From Phytohabitans maris (GTDB lineage: Bacteria > Actinomycetota > Actinomycetes > Mycobacteriales > Micromonosporaceae): 64,000 nucleotides of DNA. How positions within the stretch are numbered: the stretch's first letter is position 1; the number at the start of each line of letters is the position of its first letter. The stretch lies in contig NZ_JAVHUY010000026.1 of assembly GCF_031085175.1 (NCBI RefSeq), positions 62,001-126,000 on the forward strand, in the 5' to 3' direction. Positions 40,127 to 50,361 of this stretch are shown one piece after another. The position numbers were made by a program, and so were the translations under genes. The notes under the pieces are model-generated. The model was not told where the DNA came from. It was given only the letters and a program-made list of their open reading frames with translations, and did no database searches.

Positions 40127-41320
40127 GTGGCACGCCGCCTGTTCACCTCCGAGTCGGTCACGGAGGGCCACCCGGACAAGATCGCTGATCAGATCAGTGA
40201 CGGTATTCTCGATGCGTTGTTGACCCAGGATCCGCGTAGCCGGGTCGCGGTGGAGACGCTGATCACGACCGGTCAGGTGCATGTGGCCGGTGAGGTGACG
40301 ACCAAGGCCTACGCGGATATTCCAGCGATCGTGCGGGAGACGATTCTCGGTATCGGGTACGACTCGTCGCGCAAAGGCTTCGACGGCGCCTCCTGTGGTG
40401 TGAGCGTGAGTATCGGGTCGCAGTCGCCGGATATCGCGCAGGGTGTGGACAACGCGTTCGAGTTGCGTACCGGTGGCTCGGAGAGCGCTCTGGACGCGCA
40501 GGGTGCCGGTGACCAGGGGATGATGTTCGGGTTCGCGTGCTCGGAGACCCCGGAGCTGATGCCGCTGCCGATCGCTTTGGCGCATCGGCTGGCGCGGCGG
40601 TTGTCGGCGGCGCGCAAGGACGGGACGATCCCGTATCTGCGCCCGGACGGCAAGACGCAGGTGACGGTGGAGTACGACGGGTTGCGGCCGGTGCGGCTGG
40701 ACACGGTGGTGGTCTCCAGCCAGCACGCGGCGGACATCTCGCTGGAGTCGCTGCTGACCCCGGACGTGCGCGAGCATGTGATCGCCCCGGAGTTGGAGGG
40801 GCTTGGCCTGGAGACGTCCGGCTACCGGCTGCTGGTCAATCCGACGGGTCGGTTTGAGATCGGTGGTCCGATGGGTGACGCGGGTTTGACCGGGCGGAAG
40901 ATTATCGTGGATACCTACGGTGGGTATGCCCGGCATGGTGGTGGTGCGTTTTCGGGTAAGGATCCGTCGAAGGTGGATCGTTCGGCGGCGTATGCGATGC
41001 GGTGGGTGGCCAAGAACGTGGTGGCGGCGGGTTTGGCGGAGCGGTGTGAGGCGCAGGTGGCGTACGCGATCGGTAAGGCGCAGCCGGTGAGCCTGTTCGT
41101 GGAGACGTTCGGCACGGAGAACGTGCCGGTGGATCGGATCGAGAAGGCGATTGGTGAGGTGTTCGATCTGCGGCCGGCGGCGATCATCCGTGATCTGGAC
41201 CTGTTGCGTCCGATCTATCGGCAGACCGCGGCGTACGGCCACTTCGGCCGCGAGCTGCCCGACCTGACCTGGGAGAACACTGACCGCGCCGCCGACCTCA
41301 AGAGCGCCGCCGGAGCCTAG
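40127..41320 (+). CDS. metK: S-adenosylmethionine synthetase
   Basis: A 397-residue enzyme forming SAM from ATP and methionine. [20 protein letters not shown] at the N-terminus, [13 protein letters not shown] near 128, [11 protein letters not shown] near 285. The GTG at 40127 is chosen over the in-frame GTG at 40115, which lies within GTGAGGAG, the likely ribosome site. Most of the gene (about 40,180-41,180) uses many G/T-ending codons, unlike its C-rich ends and neighbours. The SAM it makes is used by BioA and the methyltransferases. Confidence 0.97.
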   Translation: MARRLFTSESVTEGHPDKIADQISDGILDALLTQDPRSRVAVETLITTGQVHVAGEVTTKAYADIPAIVRETILGIGYDSSRKGFDGASCGVSVSIGSQSPDIAQGVDNAFELRTGGSESALDAQGAGDQGMMFGFACSETPELMPLPIALAHRLARRLSAARKDGTIPYLRPDGKTQVTVEYDGLRPVRLDTVVVSSQHAADISLESLLTPDVREHVIAPELEGLGLETSGYRLLVNPTGRFEIGGPMGDAGLTGRKIIVDTYGGYARHGGGAFSGKDPSKVDRSAAYAMRWVAKNVVAAGLAERCEAQVAYAIGKAQPVSLFVETFGTENVPVDRIEKAIGEVFDLRPAAIIRDLDLLRPIYRQTAAYGHFGRELPDLTWENTDRAADLKSAAGA

Positions 41321-41470
41321 TGGAGGCTTCCCCCTGGCGGCGTTCACGGTCGCCCGCGTGCGACACCGGCACGCGGCGCTCGGTGCGGCCTTGCCAGGAG
41401 AAAGCCTTGCCAGGAGAAACCTGAGCGCGCCTGACCTCAGAGCAAGACCCGCCGCCGCGCGGCGGGCAGA

Positions 41471-43444
41471 ATGGCGCGGGTGACCGCCCGCAAGACGACG
41501 AGCGACCGGCAGCCGGCTCCACGGTTGCCGGTCGCTCGCGTTTGCGTCGACGTGCCCCTCGCCCACCTCGACCGGCCCTTCGACTACCTCGTGCCGGCCC
41601 AGCTCGACGAGGGCGCCCAGCCGGGCACCCGGGTCAAGGTCCGCTTCTCCGGCCAGCTCGTCGATGGCTGGCTGCTGGAACGGGCCGACGAGACCGCCCT
41701 GGAAAAGAAGCTGCTCTACGTCGAGAAGCTCGTCTCGCCCGAGGTCGTGCTCACACCCGAGGTGGCGCGGCTGGCCCGGGCGGTCGCCGACCGGTACGCC
41801 GGCAACCTCGCCGACGTCCTCCGCCTCGCCGTCCCGCCCCGGCACGCCCGCGCGGAGCAGGCCACACCCGCCGACGACCCCGCCGAGCCGGCGGAGATCA
41901 AGGTCGACGAGAGCGGGTGGGGCGCCTACGGGGCGGCCGGCTTCCTCACCGCGCTCGGCGAGGGGCGCCCCGCCCGCGCGGTCTGGTCGGCGGTGCCCGG
42001 GGAGGACTGGCCGGCCCGGTTCGCCGAGGCGGCCGCCGCCACCGTCCGGGCCGGCAGGGGAGCGGTCGCCGTCGTCGCCGACGCCCGCGACCTCGACCGC
42101 CTCGATGCCGCGCTCACCGCCACGCTCGGGCCCGGACGGCACGTCGCGCTCTCCGCCGCGCTCGGGCCGGCCAAGCGGTACCGGGCGTTCCTCGCCGCCA
42201 GCCGCGGCCGGGTGCCGGTCGTGGTCGGCACCCGCGCGGCGATGTTCGCGCCCGTCGCCGACCTGGGGCTCGTGGCGCTCTGGGACGACGGCGACGACCT
42301 GCACGCCGAGCCCCGCGCGCCGTACCCGCACGCCCGCGAGGTGCTGCTCACCCGGGCCCAGATCGCCGGCGCCGCCGCCCTGCTCGGCGGGTATGCCCGG
42401 ACCGGCGAAGCCCAGCTGCTGCTGGAGACCGGCTGGGCGAAGGAGATCGTGGCGCCGCGGGAGACCGCGCGCGCCCGTACCCCCGCGGTCAGCCCCACCG
42501 GCGACGACCCGCACCTGGCCCGCGACCCGGCGGCCGCGACGGCGCGGCTGCCCAGCGTCGCCTGGGAGGCGGCCCGCTCCGCGCTCAAGGGCGGCGCGCC
42601 GGTGCTCGTGCAGGTGCCCCGCCGCGGCTACCTGCCCTCGATCGCCTGCGCCGACTGCCGCACACCGGCCCGCTGCCCGCACTGCTCCGGCCCCCTCGCG
42701 CTCCGCTCGTCGCACGCCGTGCCGGGCTGCCAGTGGTGCGGCCGGGTCGCCGCGGCCTACACCTGCCCCGCGTGCGGCGGCCGGCGGCTGCGGGCCGCGA
42801 TCGTCGGCGCCCGGCGCACCGCGGAGGAGCTGGGGCGGGCCTTTCCCGGCGTGCCGATCCGCACCTCCGGCCGCGACGAGGTGCTCGCCGCGGTGCCGGA
42901 CGAGGCGGCCGTGGTGGTGGCCACCCCGGGCGCCGAGCCGGTCGCCGCCGGTGGGTACGGCGCCGTGCTCCTGCTCGACACCTGGGCCCTGCTCACCCGG
43001 GCCGACCTGCGGGCCAGCGAGGAGACGCTGCGCCGCTGGATGAACGCCGCCGCCCTGTCCCGCGCCGGTGGGCGGGTGGTGGTCGCCGCCGACGGTTCGC
43101 TGCCCCCGGTCCAGGCCCTGATCCGGTGGGACGCACCGTGGTACGCCGCCCGCGAGCTCGCCGAACGCCGCGAGCTGGGCTTCCCACCCGCCGCCCGGAT
43201 GGCGAGCCTGACCGGCGTCCCCGACGCGGTGGCCGACCTGCTCGCCACCGCCCACCTGCCCGACGGCGCCGAGCTGCTCGGCCCGGTCCCCGCCCCGCAG
43301 GGCCAGGAGCGCATCCTGGTCCGGGTCCGCCGCACCCACCAGGCCGCCCTCGCCAAGGCCCTGCACGAGGCCGCCGGCGTCCGCACCGCCCGCAAGGCGG
43401 AACACCCGGTCCGCGTCCAGATCGACCCGCTCGCCCTCCTCTAG
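41471..43444 (+). CDS. priA: Primosomal protein N' (PriA-like, helicase motifs lost)
   Basis: A 657-residue member of the PriA family for replication restart. The N-terminal DNA-binding domain starts ARVCVDVPLAHLDRPFDYLV. The Walker A position reads VPGEDWPARFAEAA, without GKT, as in other actinobacterial PriA proteins that lack ATPase activity. The zinc-binding module is intact (CADCRTPARCPHCSGPL, CQWCGR, CPACGG). ATG 41471 or GTG 41480 are both possible. def follows after a long palindrome. Confidence 0.92.
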   Translation: MARVTARKTTSDRQPAPRLPVARVCVDVPLAHLDRPFDYLVPAQLDEGAQPGTRVKVRFSGQLVDGWLLERADETALEKKLLYVEKLVSPEVVLTPEVARLARAVADRYAGNLADVLRLAVPPRHARAEQATPADDPAEPAEIKVDESGWGAYGAAGFLTALGEGRPARAVWSAVPGEDWPARFAEAAAATVRAGRGAVAVVADARDLDRLDAALTATLGPGRHVALSAALGPAKRYRAFLAASRGRVPVVVGTRAAMFAPVADLGLVALWDDGDDLHAEPRAPYPHAREVLLTRAQIAGAAALLGGYARTGEAQLLLETGWAKEIVAPRETARARTPAVSPTGDDPHLARDPAAATARLPSVAWEAARSALKGGAPVLVQVPRRGYLPSIACADCRTPARCPHCSGPLALRSSHAVPGCQWCGRVAAAYTCPACGGRRLRAAIVGARRTAEELGRAFPGVPIRTSGRDEVLAAVPDEAAVVVATPGAEPVAAGGYGAVLLLDTWALLTRADLRASEETLRRWMNAAALSRAGGRVVVAADGSLPPVQALIRWDAPWYAARELAERRELGFPPAARMASLTGVPDAVADLLATAHLPDGAELLGPVPAPQGQERILVRVRRTHQAALAKALHEAAGVRTARKAEHPVRVQIDPLALL

Positions 43445-43460
43445 GCCCGTCTTTCGCATG

Positions 43461-43522
43461 GCCGGTGATCGAAGCTCCCCTGAAGTCGTTAGAACGACCT
43501 GAGGGGAGCTTCGATCACCGGC
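43461..43522. repeat. Long palindrome between priA and def (family S, copy 1)
   Basis: 30-base arms (GCCGGTGATCGAAGCTCCCC at 43461 and GGGGAGCTTCGATCACCGGC ending 43522) with two mismatches and a 2-base loop. A second member lies at 53753-53808 after ribH. May end transcription from both sides, although no T-run follows. Confidence 0.85.
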
Positions 43523-43620
43523 GTGGGGAGCGGGAGCCGCACCCGGTTGCGGCTGGCCGCGCGGGCGACTCCGTAGACTGGTACGTCAGCCACCTCCCGC
43601 CCGTCCCGAGGAGTCCGTCC

Positions 43621-44181
43621 GTGACCGTCCAGCCCATCCGACTCTTCGGCGACCCCGTGCTCAGGACGCCCGCCGAGCCGGTCGTCGACTTCGACGCGGA
43701 GCTGCGGCGGCTCGTCGCCGACCTGACCGAGACGATGCGCGAGGCGAGCGGGGTGGGGCTGGCCGCGCCCCAGCTCGGCGTCGGTCTGCGGGTGTTCACC
43801 TTCGATGTCGACGACGTGGTGGGGCACCTGGTCAACCCGGAGCTGAGCTTTCCCGACGAGGAGGAGCAGGAGGGGCAGGAGGGCTGCCTCTCGATCCCCG
43901 GCCTCTACTTCGACACCAAGCGCCGGCTCAACGTCGTGGCCAAGGGCTTCGACATGTACGGCGACCCGGTGCGGATCGTCGGCACCGAGCTGATGGCCCG
44001 CTGCGCCCAGCACGAGACCGACCACCTCGACGGCGTGCTCTTCGTCGACCGCCTCGACCCGGAGGCGCGCAAGGAGGCGATGAAGGCGATCCGGGCCGCC
44101 GAGTGGTACGACGCCGGCGCCCCGCCCGCCGTCAAGCTGAGCCCGCACGCCTCCACCAGCCCCTTCGGCCTGGGTCGGTGA
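43621..44181 (+). CDS. def: Peptide deformylase
   Basis: A 186-residue metal hydrolase removing the N-formyl group from nascent proteins. All three motifs are present: GVGLAAPQLG, EGCLSIP and HETDHLDG. The GTG has GAGGAG about 8 bases upstream. It overlaps nothing but starts the def-fmt-rsmB run (3-base gap to fmt). Confidence 0.96.
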   Translation: MTVQPIRLFGDPVLRTPAEPVVDFDAELRRLVADLTETMREASGVGLAAPQLGVGLRVFTFDVDDVVGHLVNPELSFPDEEEQEGQEGCLSIPGLYFDTKRRLNVVAKGFDMYGDPVRIVGTELMARCAQHETDHLDGVLFVDRLDPEARKEAMKAIRAAEWYDAGAPPAVKLSPHASTSPFGLGR

Positions 44182-44184
44182 CGG

Positions 44185-45111
44185 GTGCGCCTGGTCTTCG
44201 CCGGCACCCCGGCCGTCACGCTGCCCGCGCTGGACGCGATCGCCGCCTCCGGCCATGACCTCGTGGCCGTGGTGACCCGCCCGGACGCGCCCGCCGGCCG
44301 GGGCCGCCGCCTGGTGCGCTCGCCGGCCGGCGCCTGGGCCGACGAGCGGGGCATCGAGGTGCTCACCCCGGCCCGGCCGCGCGAGCCCGAGTTCCAGGCC
44401 CGGCTGCGGGAGCTGGCACCGGACTGCGTCCCGGTCGTCGCCTACGGGGCGCTGGTCCCGAAGGACGCGCTGGAGATCCCGAAGCACGGCTGGATCAACC
44501 TGCACTTCTCGCTGCTGCCCGCCTGGCGCGGCGCCGCCCCGGTGCAGCACGCGGTGCTGCACGGCGACACCGTCACCGGGGCCAGCGTCTTCCAGCTGGA
44601 GGAGGGGATGGACACCGGCCCGGTGTACGGCACGCTGACCGAGGAGATCAAGCCCACCGACACCTCCGGCGACCTCCTCGACCGGCTGGCCGTCTCGGGC
44701 GCGAGCCTGCTCGTGGCGGTGCTCGACGCGATCGGCTCCGGCGCCGCCCGCGCCGTGCCGCAGCCGGCCGACGGCGTCTCCCTCGCCCCGAAGATCACCG
44801 TCGAGGACGCGGAGGTGCGCTGGGCCGAGCCGGCCTTCGCCGTCGACCGGCGGGTCCGCGCGTGTACGCCGGCGCCGGGCGCGTGGACCACGTTCCGCGG
44901 CGACCGGATGAAGCTCGGCCCGGTCCGCCCCGTGCGGTACGGCCCGGAGCTGGAGCCCGGCGGCCTGCTCGTGGAGAAGGAACGGGTGCTGGTGGGTACC
45001 GCGACCGACCCGGTGGCGCTCGGCGAGGTGCGCCCGGCCGGCAAGAAGGCGATGCCCGCGCTCGACTGGGCCCGCGGCCTGCGGCTCACCGCCCCGGAGC
45101 GGCTCGGATGA
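44185..45111 (+). CDS. fmt: Methionyl-tRNA formyltransferase
   Basis: A 308-residue enzyme that formylates initiator Met-t[21 protein letters not shown] at the start, the catalytic [20 protein letters not shown] (Asn and His) near residue 107, and the catalytic Asp in [11 protein letters not shown] start 3 bases after def. The stop overlaps the rsmB ATG (ATGA). Confidence 0.96.
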   Translation: MRLVFAGTPAVTLPALDAIAASGHDLVAVVTRPDAPAGRGRRLVRSPAGAWADERGIEVLTPARPREPEFQARLRELAPDCVPVVAYGALVPKDALEIPKHGWINLHFSLLPAWRGAAPVQHAVLHGDTVTGASVFQLEEGMDTGPVYGTLTEEIKPTDTSGDLLDRLAVSGASLLVAVLDAIGSGAARAVPQPADGVSLAPKITVEDAEVRWAEPAFAVDRRVRACTPAPGAWTTFRGDRMKLGPVRPVRYGPELEPGGLLVEKERVLVGTATDPVALGEVRPAGKKAMPALDWARGLRLTAPERLG

Positions 45112-46463
45112 GGGCCGCCGTCCGCCCCGACCTGCCGCGCTGGGCCGCGTACGAGGCGGTGGCGGCCGTGCACCGCGACGGCGCGTACGCCAACCTGGTG
45201 CTCCCGGCCATCCTGCGCGACCTGCGGCTGCACGGGCGGGACGCGGCGTTCGCGACCGAGCTCGGGTACGGCGCGCTCCGCCACGAGGGCACGCTCGACC
45301 TGATCGTCGGCGCGGCGGCCGGGCGTGAGGTGGCCCGGATCGACCCGCCGGCCCGCGACGCGCTGCGCCTCGGCGCGTACCAGCTGCTGCACACCCGGGT
45401 ACCGGCGCACGCCGCCGTCTCCGCGACGGTCGACCTGGTGCGGTCGGTCGCGCCGGGCGCCACCGGCTTCGCCAACGCGGTGCTGCGCGAGATCGCCACG
45501 CTGGACCTGGACGGGTGGATCGCCAAGCTCGCGCCCCCGTACGAGCAGGACCCGGTCGCCCACCTCGCGGTCGCCGACAGCCATCCACAGTGGATCGTGC
45601 GGGCGTTCGACGAGGCGCTCGGCGGCGACTTCGACGAGACCACCCGCCTGCTGATCGAAGACAACCAGCGCCCGCCGGTGCACCTCTGCGCCCGCCCGGG
45701 CCGCGCCGACGCGGTCGAGCTCGCCGACGAGGTGGGCGGCGCCCCGGGTGCCTTCTCCCCGTACGCGGTCTACCTGGCCGGCGGCGCCCCGGGCGACCTG
45801 CCGGCGGTGGTCGAGGGGCGGGCGCACGTGCAGGACGAGGGCTCGCAGCTGGTCGCGGCCGCGCTCACGTACGCCCCGCTGGACGGCCCGGACGCCCGCT
45901 GGCTCGACCTGTGCGCCGGCCCCGGCGGCAAGACCGGCCTGCTCGGCGCCCTCGCCGCCGAGCGCGGCGCCGAGGTGACCGCGGTCGAGGTGGCCGAGCA
46001 CCGCGCCCGCCTGGTCGAGCAGGCCACCCGCGGCATGCCGGTGACGGTGCTGCACCAGGACGGCCGGCAGCCGCTGCCCGAGCCCGCGTTCGACCGGGTG
46101 CTCGTCGACGCGCCCTGCACCGGCCTGGGCTCGCTGCGCCGCCGCCCCGAGTCGCGGTGGCGCCGCCAGCCCTCCGACCTGCCGCCGCTGACCCGGCTCC
46201 AGCGCGAGCTGCTGGGCGCGGCGTTCCGGGCGGTCCGGCCGGGCGGGCTGGTCGCGTACGTGACCTGCTCGCCACACCTGGTCGAGACCCACGTGACGGT
46301 CACCGAGGCGGCCCGCCGCAGCGGCCTGCCGGTCGACCTGGTCGACGCCCGCCCGTTCCTGCCGATCGGCATGCCCGGCCTCGGCGCCGGCCCGACGGTC
46401 CAGCTCTGGCCCCACCGCCACGGCACCGACGCCATGTTTCTCGCCCTGCTCAGGCGCGGCTAG
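45108..46463 (+). CDS. rsmB: 16S rRNA (cytosine-967-C5)-methyltransferase
   Basis: A 451-residue SAM-dependent methyltransferase. The N-terminal NusB-like RNA-binding half ([31 protein letters not shown]) is followed by the SAM-binding half with [14 protein letters not shown]. The two family cysteines are in [15 protein letters not shown] and VTCSPH. The ATG overlaps the fmt stop. In actinomycetes it is normally followed by rpe; here a repeat gap and a minus-strand regulator intervene. Confidence 0.94.
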   Translation: MRAAVRPDLPRWAAYEAVAAVHRDGAYANLVLPAILRDLRLHGRDAAFATELGYGALRHEGTLDLIVGAAAGREVARIDPPARDALRLGAYQLLHTRVPAHAAVSATVDLVRSVAPGATGFANAVLREIATLDLDGWIAKLAPPYEQDPVAHLAVADSHPQWIVRAFDEALGGDFDETTRLLIEDNQRPPVHLCARPGRADAVELADEVGGAPGAFSPYAVYLAGGAPGDLPAVVEGRAHVQDEGSQLVAAALTYAPLDGPDARWLDLCAGPGGKTGLLGALAAERGAEVTAVEVAEHRARLVEQATRGMPVTVLHQDGRQPLPEPAFDRVLVDAPCTGLGSLRRRPESRWRRQPSDLPPLTRLQRELLGAAFRAVRPGGLVAYVTCSPHLVETHVTVTEAARRSGLPVDLVDARPFLPIGMPGLGAGPTVQLWPHRHGTDAMFLALLRRG

Positions 46464-46592
46464 GGCCGGTATCGAAGAGTCTGTCGGTGCGAGAGCCGGA
46501 GTCCAGGCGGCGCCGCGTGGCGGCGTCTGGGCCCGGCGCAGCCCGGCAAGGAATCCCTTGATACAGGCCCTGGCCCAGCCAGGCCCAGAGAC

Positions 46593-46660
46593 AATTTCCG
46601 GGCTACCGCGACGCCCGCGGTGGTCCGGACCGTTGCTCCCGCGGCCTCACCCTCCGCGTC
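46593..46660 (+). repeat. Modular repeat 'type 2' flanks without the core (empty site)
   Basis: GGGCTACCGCGACGCCCGCG, GTCCGGACCGTTGC is directly joined to TCCCGCGGCCTCACCCTCCG. In copies C and E about 54 core bases separate these two parts. Confidence 0.75.
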
Positions 46661-46935
46661 CGGTCGCGGTCACCCCCTTCACCCCGCCCGCTGCCTCACC
46701 AGCCGCAGGCCCGTGGCGCTCGGCGGCCGTTCCGTGCGCGTGGCCGGGTGGGAGCGTCCTGGCGCGCGGGCCGATCACGGTTCGCGGGCGCTCGGTCCGG
46801 CCCCTGGGCGCCCACGCCACCCGCGCCGGGCCTCAGCGGCGCGGCCGGGGTATCGCTGGCCGATGCCTTCCCGGAGCCGGAGCCCGCGTCGACGCCAACT
46901 CCATGATCGACGACAGCGCAGCGGATCAACCCGGT

Positions 46936-46983
46936 GATCGTGGTTGTCCGGTGCCCCCACACGGGCACCAAAAGACCACGATC
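46936..46983. repeat. GATCGTGGTA-family palindrome, copy 3
   Basis: Outer arms GATCGTGGT / ACCACGATC, inner arms GGTGCCC (46950-46956) / GGGCACC (46963-46969). Confidence 0.85.
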
Positions 46984-47285
46984 TACTAGCCACGGCGCCG
47001 ATCTTGGGATCCACGGTCCCTAACGGGACTCCGGGCCTTGATCGCGGCGCGGAGCGGCCCGGCGCGGCGCGGCGCGGCGCGGCCGTGCGTGGCGAATCGT
47101 TGCCCTGGCGGGGCGGTTTCGCCACGGACCCGCGGCGATGCCACTCCTGCGCGTCGCTCAAGGGAGGGCGGGCGGCCATACCGGCCCGGGGCGCGGGTGC
47201 GCGCAGTGGGTTGTGACTCGACAGCGAGCCCGTCCTCGCAGATCGTGGTGCGGATCCGTCTGGGAGCCGGGCGAAGCGGGGGCGG

Positions 47286-48254
47286 CTACTGGCTGTCGGC
47301 CTTGCGGCGGTCGACGGCGATGTACGAGCCGGGCTGGTTCTTGGCGACCTTCTTCATCTCCGACGCGACCGCGATGACCTCGCGCGGATCGGTGTACTTG
47401 CGGCCGGTCTCGGTGTGCTGCGCCACGCCGATGGAGAGCGTCACGAGGTGGGCCTTGAGCAGGTTGCCCCGGCGGTCGGGCACCAGGATGTAGCCGCGCT
47501 TGGCGTGCTCCGGGTCGTACAGCTCGTCGGCGGCCTGCTCGAAGTCGACCACGGCCTGCTGGGTGATCGGCAGCACCTGGTCGGGGTGGCAGACGATCAC
47601 GAAGTCGTCGCCGCCGATGTGGCCCAGGAACGCCGGCGGCAGCCCCGCGGCGACCACCGCCCGGTGCATGCTGCGGGCCAGCGCGGTGATGAACTCGTCG
47701 CCGCGCTCGAACCCGTACACGTCGTTGACGCTCTTGAACCGGTCGATGTCGACGTAGCCGACCGCGTAGTCGGTGCCGCTGCGCATCCGGTCGAGGATCT
47801 CGCGCCGCACCCGGGTGTTGCCGGGCAGGCCGGTGAGCGGCGAGACCTCGCGGAACTCCTGGTTGCGCCGGAGCGTGGAGCGGACCCGGGCGATCAGCTC
47901 CAGCGTGTCGAACGGCTTGACCAGGTAGTCGTCGGCGCCGGCGGTGAGGCCGACCACCTTGTCGACGGTCATGCCCTTGGCGGTCAGCATGATCACCGGG
48001 AGCGCGGAGGTCATCGGGTTGGCCCGGAGGCGGCGGGTGAGTTCCAGCCCGTCCATCCGGGGCATCATCAGGTCGACCACGGCCAGGTCGGGGTGGCGCT
48101 TTTCGACCAGCTCCAGCGCCTCCAGCCCGTCGCCGGCCAGCACCACCTCGAAGCCGTGGATCTTGAGGTTGACGCTCACGAACCGGGCGATGTCCTGGTC
48201 GTCGTCGACGACCAGGATCAGGTCGGGCCGCTCGACGGCCGGGTCGGCGGTCAT
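47286..48254 (-). CDS. Response regulator with GGDEF diguanylate cyclase domain
   Basis: A 322-residue cytoplasmic protein. The receiver domain (residues 12-125) has the acidic pocket D17/D18, the phospho-acceptor D61 in VVDLMMPRMDG, and K113. The GGDEF domain (about 140-315) has an intact metal/substrate motif YVDIDRFKSVNDVYG and the signature GGDDF (214-218), which fits GG(D/E)(D/E)F, so cyclic di-GMP synthesis is plausible. The RxxD feedback site just upstream is missing. No histidine kinase lies nearby. Its product would be a ligand of BldD, encoded 21 kb away. Confidence 0.9.
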   Translation of the reverse strand: MTADPAVERPDLILVVDDDQDIARFVSVNLKIHGFEVVLAGDGLEALELVEKRHPDLAVVDLMMPRMDGLELTRRLRANPMTSALPVIMLTAKGMTVDKVVGLTAGADDYLVKPFDTLELIARVRSTLRRNQEFREVSPLTGLPGNTRVRREILDRMRSGTDYAVGYVDIDRFKSVNDVYGFERGDEFITALARSMHRAVVAAGLPPAFLGHIGGDDFVIVCHPDQVLPITQQAVVDFEQAADELYDPEHAKRGYILVPDRRGNLLKAHLVTLSIGVAQHTETGRKYTDPREVIAVASEMKKVAKNQPGSYIAVDRRKADSQ

Positions 48255-48330
48255 GGCTTCTCTCCGTTCGCGGGGCTCACGAAGAGAAGCCGCGACTTCT
48301 GGCTGGCTGTGCCCTCGCGCGAGCGCCCGG

Positions 48331-49011
48331 TCATGGCTCGGCCATCGCGCGGGCCGCGATGCCGCGCAGCCGGCGCACCGCCTCGGCCGGATCCTGCGCG
48401 CCGTAGACCGCGGTGCCGGCCACGAACGCGTCGGCGCCCGCCGCGGCCGCCTGGGCGATCGTGTCCTCGCCGATCCCGCCGTCGACCTCGATGCGCATCT
48501 CCAGGTGGCCGGCCTTGACGTGCCGCCGGGCTGCGGCGACCTTGTCGAGCATGGCGGGGATGAACTTCTGCCCGCCGAACCCGGCCTTGATCGTCATGAT
48601 CAGCAGCGTGTCGAAGCTGGGCAGCAGGTCCAGGTACGGCTCGATCGGCGTGTCGCGGTCGACCGCCAGCCCCGCCTTGGCGCCGGCCGCGCGCAGGTCC
48701 TTGGCGAGCGAGACCGGGTTGTCGGAGGCCTCGACGTGGAACGTCACGTTGTAGGCCCCCGCGTCGGCGTAGCCGGGTGCCCAGCGCCGCGGGTCCTCGA
48801 TCATGAGATGCACGTCGAACGGGAGCGTGGTCGCCGCCCGCAGGCTCTGCACCACCGGCAGCCCGATGGTCAGGTTGGGCACGAAGTGGTTGTCCATCAC
48901 ATCGACGTGGAGCCAGTCGGCGGCGTCCTCGACGGCGCGGGCCTCCTCGGCGAGACGGGCGAAGTCGGCGGCGAGGATGCTCGGCGCCACGACCGGCGAT
49001 GGTGCGCTCAC
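48331..49011 (-). CDS. rpe: Ribulose-phosphate 3-epimerase
   Basis: A 226-residue TIM-barrel metal enzyme interconverting ribulose-5-P and xylulose-5-[21 protein letters not shown] at the start, [18 protein letters not shown] and the metal ligands (His, Asp), [10 protein letters not shown] and EVDGGI with the second catalytic Asp. GTG start chosen because family sequence begins there. It is downstream of no minus-strand gene and upstream of the GGDEF regulator, with a 76-base gap. Confidence 0.95.
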   Translation of the reverse strand: MSAPSPVVAPSILAADFARLAEEARAVEDAADWLHVDVMDNHFVPNLTIGLPVVQSLRAATTLPFDVHLMIEDPRRWAPGYADAGAYNVTFHVEASDNPVSLAKDLRAAGAKAGLAVDRDTPIEPYLDLLPSFDTLLIMTIKAGFGGQKFIPAMLDKVAAARRHVKAGHLEMRIEVDGGIGEDTIAQAAAAGADAFVAGTAVYGAQDPAEAVRRLRGIAARAMAEP

Positions 49012-49096
49012 CCCCGACAGTGTACGGAGCCGAGCGAGGTTGTGGCGCGGGTGCCGTATGCTGCGGCCGGGCGCGTGACCCTGGGGAGGGCAAAGC

Positions 49097-49999
49097 ATGC
49101 GACGCGTGGTGGGCGTAGCGGTTGTGGGAAGTTTGTTGGCGGCGCTGCTGGTCGGCTGTGCCAACCCGGCCGGTGTCGACGGCAACCTGACCGACGACTG
49201 GAAGGCGCAGCCCGAGGCGGCGCCGTTCGTCCCGGCGTCGGGGGTGTGCCACCTGTCGCTGCCCGAGGAGCGGTTCATCTCCCGCGCGGCGTACAACCCG
49301 CTCGACTGCGGCGTCGACCACCACTACGAGACGGTGTTCGTCGGCGAGTTCACCGGCTCGGAAAAGGACGCCACGGCGCCGCCGGAGACCGGGACGCCGG
49401 CCGCCCGCAAGGCCTACGACGAGTGCAACACGAAGGTCAACGAGTACGTGGGGGCGGACTGGCGCGGCGGCCGGCTCAAGCTGTTCATCTACTTCCCGGC
49501 CAAGGAGGCGTGGGAGGGCGGCAGCCGGTGGTTCCGCTGCGACGTCGCCGAGGTGCTGTCCCTCGACTCCGACGAGATCTCCCGCCGCTCCGGCAGCCTC
49601 AAAGACATCCTCAAGGCCTCCTTCCCGGTGGCGTTCGGGTGCTTCCGCGCGGTCCTGACCAGCAACCGCGAGGAGATCAGCGCGATGAACGCGGTCACCT
49701 GCGGCACGGCGCACGGCGCCGAGTTCGCGGGCGTGTGGACCGCGCCGGAGGGCTCGTACGCGGACTTCGAGAAGAACACCCAGCGCGCCCACGACGGCTG
49801 CCGGGTCGTCATCGCCAAGTGGGCCAAGGTGCCCAACGACGGCAACCTCAAGTACCGCACGGGGACGATCATCTACTTCCCGGACGAGGACGAGTGGGCC
49901 GACGGCAACCGCGGTGTGCAGTGCTTCCTCTGGATCAGCGACCAGGACCTGCGCCGCTCGATGAAGGGCGCCGGCCCGGGCGCGCTCCGCATCCGCTGA
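49097..49999 (+). CDS. Septum-formation family lipoprotein
   Basis: A 300-residue exported protein. The signal peptide ends in a lipobox LVGC (Cys21). The outer region has the repeated Cys/His pattern of the septum-formation family (PF13845): [10 protein letters not shown]... [17 protein letters not shown] and later [19 protein letters not shown], two halves related to each other. GGGAGGG precedes the ATG. A TATGCT at 49057-49062 may be its -10. Exact role unknown. Confidence 0.85.
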   Translation: MRRVVGVAVVGSLLAALLVGCANPAGVDGNLTDDWKAQPEAAPFVPASGVCHLSLPEERFISRAAYNPLDCGVDHHYETVFVGEFTGSEKDATAPPETGTPAARKAYDECNTKVNEYVGADWRGGRLKLFIYFPAKEAWEGGSRWFRCDVAEVLSLDSDEISRRSGSLKDILKASFPVAFGCFRAVLTSNREEISAMNAVTCGTAHGAEFAGVWTAPEGSYADFEKNTQRAHDGCRVVIAKWAKVPNDGNLKYRTGTIIYFPDEDEWADGNRGVQCFLWISDQDLRRSMKGAGPGALRIR

Positions 50000-50097
50000 C
50001 CGCCGCCGATGGCGTGGGCCGGATGTGATGTTTGCCGCGCGCCATGGTGTAAGGAGCGGCTCGGGGTGTAAGACTCGATGGGTAAACCCACCACGCG

Positions 50098-50236
50098 CTG
50101 GCGGGGCTCGGTGAAATTCCGAACCGGCGGTGATCCGGGGCGTAACGCCCGGAGAGCCCGCGACCCGGTCGTAGCCAACGGCCGGTGGACCTGGTGTGAC
50201 TCCAGGGCCGACGGTCAAAGTCCGGATGGGAGTTAG
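50098..50236 (+). promoter_or_regulatory. FMN riboswitch (RFN element)
   Basis: The conserved RFN blocks are visible in order: CTCGGTGAAATTCCGAACCG, GCGGTGAT, AGAGCCCGCGA, GGTGTGACTCCAGGGCCGAC, GGTCAAAGTCCGGATGGGAG. It lies about 125 bases before ribD. Binding of FMN would shut off the rib operon, probably at translation or by a downstream terminator that is not obvious. Confidence 0.95.
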
Positions 50237-50361
50237 CGCGCGGGACGGAGGCACCCCTGGACGGGGTCGGTTCGCCGACGCCACCGGAGACACAGCCGCC
50301 CCCAACGCCACCCCCCATCTCCCTTGCCCGCGCACCCCGCAGGCATCGGAGAGGGACACCC

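Larger units (their letters stand above)
46464..47285. other. Intergenic repeat region after rsmB
   Basis: No gene supported. It holds the joined flanks of the modular repeat without its core (46593-46660), a GATCGTGGT palindrome (46936-46983), a GCGGC short tandem run (about 47060-47085), and a single GATCGTGGTG half-arm (47241). Confidence 0.75.

Noticed and set aside
38918-43459. A 1513-codon open frame on the minus strand across coaBC, metK and priA
   Set aside because: Antisense to three conserved housekeeping genes, no recognisable domain and no ribosome site.
47286-48254. GGDDF as a dead cyclase site
   Set aside because: GG(D/E)(D/E)F tolerates Asp at the fourth position, and the DxDxFKxxND motif is complete, so activity cannot be dismissed.
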